A stretch of 64,000 nucleotides of DNA. Source: a bacterium. GTDB taxonomy: Bacteria > Zhuqueibacterota > Zhuqueibacteria > Zhuqueibacterales > Zhuqueibacteraceae. The DNA lies in assembly GCA_023150945.1 (NCBI GenBank), contig JAKLJX010000004.1:1-64000 (forward strand), written 5' to 3'. The translations under genes were made by a program, and so were the position numbers. The notes under the pieces were generated by a model. It searched no databases. It was not told the DNA's origin and saw only the letters and a list, made by a program, of their open reading frames with translations. Positions 55,977 to 62,410 of the stretch are shown in pieces. Every line of letters begins with the position of its first letter. The stretch's first letter is position 1.

Positions 55977-56180
55977 CGGCCGGGATTGCGGTCCGGCGCT
56001 TTCTGCAATACTCGACCGATTTGAACCAAATCCCGCTATTCGTCTTCAGTCGGCTCCGCCTCCATCCGCCATTCGTGTGTTCTGAATTTCAGGCCTTGCC
56101 CAGCTCGCTGCTCTCGAAATCGCCGGGCAGCTCCCCCACATCAAAACGAAAACCATTCGAGTAGAAATATAGTCATTTGA

Positions 56181-56280
56181 AGAACCGCCCGGGCGCTCAG
56201 AGCCCTTTGAAGCCCGTTCGACGAAGGAATTCAACAACTAAAGCTGATTCGAATCAAGAACGCCCGGGCGGTGGGTTTCT
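56181..56280 (+). repeat. Structured intergenic element, copy C
   Basis: ACCGCCCGGGCG (56184-56195) pairs perfectly with CGCCCGGGCGGT (56261-56272). AGA (56181-56183) can pair with TCT (56278-56280) across a 5-base 3' bulge. The 65-base core has TTGAA/TTCAA (56207-56211 / 56230-56234) and the palindrome GATTCGAATC (56246-56255). Unlike copies A and B it is not followed by a plus-strand gene, but by the end of a minus-strand one. Confidence 0.6.
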
Positions 56281-56367
56281 GCAACTGGCTAAATATTTAC
56301 CCATTCGACAATCTGATCTGCCCTGCCGGTGAGAGTTTTTCTCACGCGCGGGAGTGCCTCTCGGCGT

Positions 56368-57615
56368 TCAATCCCGGCCTGGCGCTCGGATTCCCTTTTT
56401 CCGTTGCCCCAGGATCTTGAGCATTCCGCCGGCTAGGCTGCGCCAAAACGCGGCAACAGGATGGGGTTCGCCAAAGCGGTTGGCGTAATCACGCGCCGCG
56501 CGAATCATGCCGACGTCGCGGCCCGCTTTGCGGCTCAAGACATACTTGTTGTTCATGATTTCCACGTACAAGTCGGAGGCGGTCTTGCCCGGAAAAAGAT
56601 CGAGCAGTCCTTCGCTTCGGAACAACTCGCACATGGGGATGAAAACGCGTTCCAGCCAGTCGCGCGCGCCTTCGGCATAGCTGACTTCGCGTTGCAGCCG
56701 CTCGCTGGCATACCACTTGTGCTCTTCAATGTGCTGGCGCAACACCTCGAAATAGGCCGGCTCCCGCACCGGGCCGAGATATTTTGCAATTTCCAGCCCG
56801 CTGAGCTTTTCGAAGGCGCGGCCCTTGAGCTCGACCTCATAGCGGCGTTCGTAGTTTTCGCGCAGATAGTCCTTGTCCTGCGCCGTCGCCATTTCATCCC
56901 GCGTGATGTCGCTGGCGCGCAAGTCTTCATTCACCCATTCCATCGATTCCAGGAAGAACGCCAGATCCGCCTCCCGCATGGAATCCGGCACGGAGTCGTG
57001 AATCTCGACGGTTTCCGCATCTGCCAGGAATGCCTTCAGGCGGGTCTTGCGGCCGATGAGCGGGACATCGATCTTCATGAATTTGATCAGCGTGTTGGCC
57101 AGCGAGGCATCGCCCCAGTAGACACCGTTGGCGTGCAGCTCGACGAACAGGTCGACGATGGCATCCCAAATGCGCTTGCGGTTTTCCAAGTTGAAAGCGC
57201 GGCGATACAACTGCGAGTCCGGCAGCACGTGGTCGATGAGCAGGGTGACGGTGTGGTCGATGAGATTGCGTTGATATTGGCGGCCCACCGGCGTCCACAC
57301 CGCGAGCGGCTCTTCTTCGCGCGCCACGCAGCCTGCGGGGATCAGCGTGTGCAGACCGCGCAGCAGCATTTGCTTGTAGTTCTCCACTTCCCGGCGCGCG
57401 ACCTCGAAACCCAATTCTTTGATCACATATTTCCGGTTGCCTGCTTGCACGAACACCACCGGGTGGCGGCCGAGACCATGTTTGATATTGAAATGCTTCA
57501 CGCCCAGCGACCGCCAGCCTGCAACGGCGTGCGGCCACGGCAATTTTTCCAAATCGGGGAGAAACAGATCATCCACAAAGAAAGAAATTTGGGGAAAGGA
57601 GGAGAGGGGCAGCAT
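56368..57615 (-). CDS. DUF4032 protein with kinase-like catalytic loop
   Basis: A 415-residue protein matching DUF4032, with the features of a lipopolysaccharide-kinase/RIO-like small kinase: KYVIKE (Lys66), catalytic loop GVYWGDASLANTL (Asp169, Asn174), and a metal-binding Asp199 in FLADAETVE. The C-terminal half (about 220-380) is helical and charged. Substrate unknown. The ATG at 57615 lies about 27 bases from a plausible minus-strand transcription start that is divergent from the molybdenum hydroxylase operon. Confidence 0.75.
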   Translation of the reverse strand: MLPLSSFPQISFFVDDLFLPDLEKLPWPHAVAGWRSLGVKHFNIKHGLGRHPVVFVQAGNRKYVIKELGFEVARREVENYKQMLLRGLHTLIPAGCVAREEEPLAVWTPVGRQYQRNLIDHTVTLLIDHVLPDSQLYRRAFNLENRKRIWDAIVDLFVELHANGVYWGDASLANTLIKFMKIDVPLIGRKTRLKAFLADAETVEIHDSVPDSMREADLAFFLESMEWVNEDLRASDITRDEMATAQDKDYLRENYERRYEVELKGRAFEKLSGLEIAKYLGPVREPAYFEVLRQHIEEHKWYASERLQREVSYAEGARDWLERVFIPMCELFRSEGLLDLFPGKTASDLYVEIMNNKYVLSRKAGRDVGMIRAARDYANRFGEPHPVAAFWRSLAGGMLKILGQRKKGIRAPGRD

Positions 57616-57648
57616 AGGTTCAACCGGTCGTCATGACAGTGGCCGGGC

Positions 57649-57677
57649 AAAGTAACAACGCGACCGGTGAATGTCAA
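57649..57677 (-). promoter_or_regulatory. Candidate divergent promoter for the DUF4032 gene
   Basis: Minus strand: TTGACA (57677-57672), 17-base spacer, TACTTT (57654-57649). The -35 is perfect but the -10 weak. The -35 lies inside one arm of a 12-bp inverted repeat. Confidence 0.4.
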
Positions 57678-57756
57678 GCGAGGCACATTTTTCCCACCGA
57701 ATCAGATGGAACGCAGGCCGGACCGAAAAATCGGATGGCAAAACCGCTTGACATTC
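57669..57756. repeat. 12-bp inverted repeat carrying both -35 boxes
   Basis: GAATGTCAAGCG (57669-57680) is the exact reverse complement of CGCTTGACATTC (57745-57756). Each arm contains the -35 box of one of two divergent promoters. Confidence 0.55.
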
Positions 57757-57776
57757 CCGCACTTTTTCAATATGAT
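57748..57776 (+). promoter_or_regulatory. Near-consensus sigma70 promoter of the molybdenum hydroxylase operon
   Basis: TTGACA (57748-57753), exactly 17 bases, then TATGAT (57771-57776). This is the best promoter in the window. Transcription should start near 57783, about 40 bases before the ATG at 57823. Confidence 0.75.
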
Positions 57777-57822
57777 TGCCCGGGCCTTCATGACGATTTA
57801 TACCAGAGCGAAAGGAGAGGAC

Positions 57823-58494
57823 ATGCAAGATCAAAACGAGAGCCCCGTGCCCATCCATGACACTGCCGAGTCCCCACCGGCCGAAGAACCCTCCTCCAAA
57901 ATTTCCCGACGCCACTTTTTGAAGTTGAGCGGCGGCGGCGCCGTTGGGACGGTCATTCTCACCGCCGGGGTGCACGCCAAGGCGGCAGCCCTGCCGCCCG
58001 ATGCCGAGGTCTTTTCCGGCAGCGTGAGTCTCCAGCTCAAAGTCAATGGCCAGCGGCGCAGCGTGACGGTCGAGCCGCGCACGACGCTGCTTTCAGCATT
58101 GCGCAACCAGCTCGAAGTGACCGGCTGCAAAGAGGTCTGTAATCGCGGGGAATGCGGTGCCTGCACGGTTTTGGTGAACGGCAAACCGGTGCTGGCGTGC
58201 ATGATGCTCGCGCTCGACGCCGCCGGTCAGGAAATTGTGACGGTGGAAGGGTTGGTGCAAAACGGCAAGCTCGATCCGGTGCAGCAGGCCTTCGTTGATC
58301 ATGACGCGCTGATGTGCGGATTCTGCACGCCCGGCTTTGTCATGTCCGTGCGTGCCCTGTTGGATCGCAATCCCAATCCCACTGAGGCGGAGGTACGGCA
58401 GGCGGTTGCCGGCAATCTCTGCCGCTGCGGCACTTATCCCCGCGTGTTCGAAGCCGCGCTGGCCGCAGCCCAGACCGCCGGAAAGCGAGGATGA
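57823..58494 (+). CDS. Molybdenum hydroxylase 2Fe-2S subunit with Tat signal
   Basis: A 223-residue electron-transfer subunit of the xanthine dehydrogenase/aldehyde oxidoreductase family. A Tat signal is visible (SRRHFLKLSGGG, residues 29-38, then a hydrophobic stretch), so the assembled enzyme is probably exported folded. The plant-type 2Fe-2S site is Cys106, Cys111, Cys114, Cys126 (ECGACTVLVNGKP); the second is Cys165, Cys168, Cys200, Cys202 (CGFCTPG and CRCGTY). The ATG at 57823 has an AAAGGAGAGG site. It overlaps the Mo subunit gene. Confidence 0.93.
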   Translation: MQDQNESPVPIHDTAESPPAEEPSSKISRRHFLKLSGGGAVGTVILTAGVHAKAAALPPDAEVFSGSVSLQLKVNGQRRSVTVEPRTTLLSALRNQLEVTGCKEVCNRGECGACTVLVNGKPVLACMMLALDAAGQEIVTVEGLVQNGKLDPVQQAFVDHDALMCGFCTPGFVMSVRALLDRNPNPTEAEVRQAVAGNLCRCGTYPRVFEAALAAAQTAGKRG

Positions 58495-58496
58495 TC

Positions 58497-60599
58497 ATGG
58501 CGAAATGGAAACCACTCGACCAGATGACCTATCTGGGCAAGGGCTATGCGCGCCTGGATGGCCCGGGCAAAGCCTCAGGCGCGGTGAAATACACCTATGA
58601 TCTCAAGCTGCCGGGCATGCTCTACGGCGCGCTCCTGTCCTCACCACATCCCGCTGCCACGATCAAGCGTATTGATGCGAGCGCGGCGCTGGCCCTGCCG
58701 GGCGTGAAAGCGGTATTGACCGATGTGCATCCCACCGGCACGCTGCGCTATGCGGGCGAGGAAGTGGCGGCGGTGGCGGCCACTTCCCCGGAAATTGCCG
58801 CCGACGCATTGGAACGGATCAAGGTGGAGTATGACGTCCTGCCGTTCGTGGTGGATTTGGAGACAGCGATGAAACCCGAGGCGCCGCGCGTGTATGCGGA
58901 GCAAAGCAACGTGCGGGAGCCGCGGGTGGAGAGCGAGGGCGATCTCGCTGCCGCGTTCGCGCAGGCGGCCGTCATCGTCGAGGGCACGTATCGCACGCAG
59001 GTGCAGGTGCACGCCTGTTTGGAAGTCCATGGCAGCGTGGCAAAGTGGGAGGGGGACGAGTTGATCGTGTGGGACTCCACTCAGGGCGTGTATGCCAGCC
59101 GCGACGGCATTGCGAAATTCCTCAATATTGAACAAAGCAAAGTGCGGGTGATTTGCGATTACATGGGCGGCGGCTTCGGCAGCAAACTGCAGGCAGGGCG
59201 CTACTCGGTCATCGCCGCACGGCTGGCCAAAGCCACGGGCGCGCCGGTGAAGCTGATGTTGAGCCGGCCGCAAGATTCGATCAGCGCCGGCAATCGTCCG
59301 AACTTGATTGCCGAGATCAAGGCCGGCGCAACGCGCGCCGGCAAACTCATTGCCTTCAGCGCGAAGACCTACGGCACCGCCGGCATCGGCAACAACGCCC
59401 GGCCCGCGCTGCCGCTGGCCTATGATGTCCCCAACTCGCGCACCGAACACTACGACGTGTACACCAACGCCGGTGCGGCGCGCGCCTTTCGCGCGCCCGG
59501 CTGCCCGCAAGCCTCGTTCGTGATGGAACAGGTGATGGATGAGTTGGCGGAAAAACTCAATCTCGATCCGCTGGATTTCCGTTTGCAGAATGATTCGAAT
59601 GAGACGCGCCAGCAGCAGTGGAAAATGGCGGCCGCGCGCTTCGGTTGGTCCAAGCGGGCACCGCGGCCCAATGCCAGCCGCGGCGTGATCAAACGCGGGA
59701 TGGGATTGGGCGCGGCGGTGTGGTGGCCGGGCGGCCGCGGCACGCAGGCGCAAATGACCATTCTGCCGGATGGCGGCATCGAAGTGCGCTGCGGCACGCA
59801 AGACATTGGAACCGGCACGCGCACCCTGGTGGCAGCCGTGGCCGCAGAAGAACTGGGCGTGCCGATCGCTTCCATCAAGGCCATGATTGGCGATACCGAA
59901 TATCCGTATTCCGGCGCCAGTGGCGGCAGCACCACGGCGCCGTCGGTTGCGCCCGCCATCAAGAATGTCGCGGAAAAGGCCAAGGACAAACTCACGGAGG
60001 TGGCTGCCCAGCATTTTGGCGCCGCCAGGACCGAGGTGCAGTTGGCGGACGGCCGCGCTTTCGTCAAAGGCAACGCGAAAAATGCCCTTTCCTGGAAGCA
60101 GCTTTGTGCGCTGTTCGGCACGATGCCCTTGGTGGTGCATGGTGAATGGGTGGAAGGTCTGTCTTCCGCGGGCGTGGCGGGCTGCCAGTTTGCGGAAGTC
60201 GAGGTCGATACCGAAACCGGTGTGGTCACCGTGTTGCGCATGCTCGCGGTGCAGGATTGTGGCCTGGTGCTCAATCGCTTGACGGCCGAGAGCCAGGTCA
60301 TCGGCGGCGTGATTCAGGGCATCTCTTACGCGCTCTATGAGGATCGTCTGATGGATCCGCTCACCGGCGTGCTGATCAATCCGACTTTCGAAAACTACAA
60401 AATCGTCGGCGCCTTGGAGATGCCGAAGATCGAGGCGATCATCTATGATCAACCCGAACGCGGGGTGATCGGCATCGGTGAACCGCCCACGATTCCGACC
60501 GCGGCCGCGATCGCCAATGCCGTTTATCATGCCACCGGCAAACGCATGCGTGCATTGCCCATGACGCCCGATCGCGTGCTGGCAGCGCTGCATTCCTGA
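58497..60599 (+). CDS. Molybdenum hydroxylase catalytic (molybdopterin-binding) subunit
   Basis: About 700 residues, of the xanthine dehydrogenase/aldehyde oxidoreductase large-subunit family. YARLDGPGKASGAVKYTYDL starts the fold (quoted part: RLDGPGKASG), DYMGGGFGSKL and RAPGCPQASFVMEQ line the cofactor, SGGSTTAPSV follows, and GIGEPPTIPTAAAIANA carries the catalytic Glu. It has no signal peptide and would ride on the Tat signal of the small subunit. Of two nearby ATGs I chose 58497, 6 bases after GCGAGG; the other (58491) overlaps the preceding stop as ATGA. The substrate (aldehyde, purine or N-heterocycle) cannot be told from sequence. Confidence 0.92.
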   Translation: MAKWKPLDQMTYLGKGYARLDGPGKASGAVKYTYDLKLPGMLYGALLSSPHPAATIKRIDASAALALPGVKAVLTDVHPTGTLRYAGEEVAAVAATSPEIAADALERIKVEYDVLPFVVDLETAMKPEAPRVYAEQSNVREPRVESEGDLAAAFAQAAVIVEGTYRTQVQVHACLEVHGSVAKWEGDELIVWDSTQGVYASRDGIAKFLNIEQSKVRVICDYMGGGFGSKLQAGRYSVIAARLAKATGAPVKLMLSRPQDSISAGNRPNLIAEIKAGATRAGKLIAFSAKTYGTAGIGNNARPALPLAYDVPNSRTEHYDVYTNAGAARAFRAPGCPQASFVMEQVMDELAEKLNLDPLDFRLQNDSNETRQQQWKMAAARFGWSKRAPRPNASRGVIKRGMGLGAAVWWPGGRGTQAQMTILPDGGIEVRCGTQDIGTGTRTLVAAVAAEELGVPIASIKAMIGDTEYPYSGASGGSTTAPSVAPAIKNVAEKAKDKLTEVAAQHFGAARTEVQLADGRAFVKGNAKNALSWKQLCALFGTMPLVVHGEWVEGLSSAGVAGCQFAEVEVDTETGVVTVLRMLAVQDCGLVLNRLTAESQVIGGVIQGISYALYEDRLMDPLTGVLINPTFENYKIVGALEMPKIEAIIYDQPERGVIGIGEPPTIPTAAAIANAVYHATGKRMRALPMTPDRVLAALHS

Positions 60600-60685
60600 A
60601 AACGCAGCCGGAAGATCCAAGCGCCGGCCTCAAGCCGGATTCCAAAACCGACAAGGCCTTGATGAGAGCGGCAGGAGAATAGACA

Positions 60686-61660
60686 ATGTTCGATTTCGAG
60701 CTGGTCAATCCCAAAACTCTGGAATCGGTGCCGGCGTTGTTGAGCCGCAATTGGGGGGAAACCATGCTGCTTGCGGGCGGCACCGACGTGCTGGACCTGC
60801 TGAAAGAGCGGCTGGCGCAGCCGCAGCGTTTGATCAATCTCAAAAGCATTCCGGGATTGAGCTATATCAAAGCCGGCGACGGACTCGAAATCGGCGCGCT
60901 CACCACGATCGCCGAGATCGCCGAGAACGCCGAAGTGCGGCAGAACTATGCCGCGCTCGCCGAAGCTGCCGAGAGCATCGCCACGCCGCAATTGCGCAAC
61001 ATGGGCACGCTCGGCGGCAATCTTTGCCAGCGGCCGCGCTGCTGGTATTTTCGCGAGAAAGATCTCATTTGTTTGAAAAAAGGCGGCGAGCTGTGCTTTG
61101 CCGTGGAGGGGCTGAACAAGTATCATTGCATTTTCGGCGGCGGCCCGAGCTTCATCGTACATCCTTCGGATGCCGCGCCCGCGCTGATGGCAATGGGCGC
61201 GCGCCTCGATCTCTTGAGTGGCACCGGCCGCCGCTCGCTTGCACTGGCAGAATTCTATCAACTGCCGGAAGACAATCTCATGCGCGAGAATGTTCTGGGG
61301 CCAAACGAGCTGATCTCAGCGGTCAAGGTTCCCGCGCCGGCAGCGGGCACCAAGAGCACCTATCTCAAATTCCGTGAAAAGCAATCACATGATTTTGCCA
61401 TCGTGAGCGTGGCTGCGGTGCTGCAAATGGAAGGCAAGGTCTGCCAGCAGGCGCGGCTCGTGCTCGGCGGCGTCGCGCCCATTCCCTGGCGCGTACCGGC
61501 TGCGGAGGCGGAATTACAGGGCAAAACGCTCACTGCCGCCGTGCTGGCCAAAGCAGCGGAGGCCGCAACCGCCAACGCGATTCCGCTGAGTCAAAACGGC
61601 TACAAAGTCCAGCTCACCAAGGTGATGGTCCGGCGGGCGTTGGAGAAATTGGTGAAGTAG
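60686..61660 (+). CDS. Molybdenum hydroxylase FAD subunit with Cys-rich insert
   Basis: A 324-residue CO-dehydrogenase-flavoprotein-type subunit: LLAGGTDVLDLLK (FAD pyrophosphate loop, ~28-40), TLGGNLCQ (~108-115) and a CODH C-terminal domain. Between them are five cysteines in 35 residues (Cys114, 119, 129, 137, 148; CQRPRCWYFR ... CFAV ... YHC), as in PaoB and 4-hydroxybenzoyl-CoA reductase beta subunits that bind an extra [4Fe-4S] cluster. The ATG follows a GGAGAA site. Gene order is 2Fe-2S, Mo, FAD. Confidence 0.92.
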   Translation: MFDFELVNPKTLESVPALLSRNWGETMLLAGGTDVLDLLKERLAQPQRLINLKSIPGLSYIKAGDGLEIGALTTIAEIAENAEVRQNYAALAEAAESIATPQLRNMGTLGGNLCQRPRCWYFREKDLICLKKGGELCFAVEGLNKYHCIFGGGPSFIVHPSDAAPALMAMGARLDLLSGTGRRSLALAEFYQLPEDNLMRENVLGPNELISAVKVPAPAAGTKSTYLKFREKQSHDFAIVSVAAVLQMEGKVCQQARLVLGGVAPIPWRVPAAEAELQGKTLTAAVLAKAAEAATANAIPLSQNGYKVQLTKVMVRRALEKLVK

Positions 61661-61691
61661 CGAGGCTGGGTTGCGCGTCCGATTCCCCGAC

Positions 61692-62207
61692 ATGTCGAAC
61701 TTCATTCCCACAGCCGGCGCCCTTGCCAGTAGGTTGCGACAGCCGCGCGGAAAGAAGCGCAAGGCCGGCTTGCGTTGTGCGGCGAGGCGGTCGGTCAGAG
61801 CGCTGGGATATGCCGTGCTGATGGCGTTCCTCTACTCGATCTGTCATCCGCTGAGCAATCATCTGTTGCATGGCCTGGTCGCGAGTGATCCTGGTGGCCT
61901 CAGCGGCGCGCCGGCTGCTGCCTCCCACCAATGCCCTTGTGCAGCAGCGGGCGGCCTCTGTAAATGCCAGGGGAGTTGTTGTTCGGGCACCGGTGTCACC
62001 GTCATTTGTCAAAGCACCAACCTGCCTGCCGCACCGGAATCGCCCCGCGTCATTCTGGTGGTCTCACCGAAAGACTATTTGCTGTTGAGTCAAAAATTTC
62101 GTTTGGAGTCCCCGCTGTTTGGTTGGCTGGCTCTCACCTCACCAAGGCCTCCGGCGGGATATTGTCTGCCGCCCGAGGTTCCGCCTCCGCGATTCTCTCC
62201 GGTCTAG
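61692..62207 (+). CDS. Small Cys-rich membrane protein next to copper receptor
   Basis: About 171 residues, not recognised. A basic N-terminus leads to one membrane segment (ALGYAVLMAFLYSICHP), then a Cys cluster CPCAAAGGLCKCQGSCC (eight Cys with neighbouring His) and a Pro-rich C-terminus. The cluster looks able to bind soft metals. In proteobacteria small membrane proteins such as DUF2946 often precede TonB-type copper receptors, and this gene holds that position, so a copper role is inferred from context. The start is uncertain (ATG at 61692 or a TTG at 61671), with no clear ribosome site. Confidence 0.55.
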   Translation: MSNFIPTAGALASRLRQPRGKKRKAGLRCAARRSVRALGYAVLMAFLYSICHPLSNHLLHGLVASDPGGLSGAPAAASHQCPCAAAGGLCKCQGSCCSGTGVTVICQSTNLPAAPESPRVILVVSPKDYLLLSQKFRLESPLFGWLALTSPRPPAGYCLPPEVPPPRFSPV

Positions 62208-62283
62208 AATGCCATGCTGTTGCTGACCATTTCACGAGTGAAGCATGCTTCACCCGGCGGCCGTGCTTTCTCCCGGACGCTGT

Positions 62284-62308
62284 GCCGGCTCAACCGACAT
62301 GAGCCGGC
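62284..62308 (+). promoter_or_regulatory. Perfect 9-bp inverted repeat upstream of the copper receptor
   Basis: GCCGGCTCA (62284-62292) and TGAGCCGGC (62300-62308) around a 7-base loop, about 100 bases before the receptor ATG. It may be an operator or a leader hairpin. No T-tract follows. Confidence 0.35.
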
Positions 62309-62410
62309 CGCCCGCACGGGACGTGCACGGCAGCGCCGGCGCACGCCTGGTGCTGAGGCAGCGCGGGGCGTGAAAGGTGAAAGAATCAACCTCATCAAAC
62401 GGAGACAAAC

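Noticed and set aside
55977-56367. Small gene or tRNA in the region holding copy C
   Set aside because: No frame with a ribosome site and no cloverleaf; the striking feature is the inverted-repeat element only.
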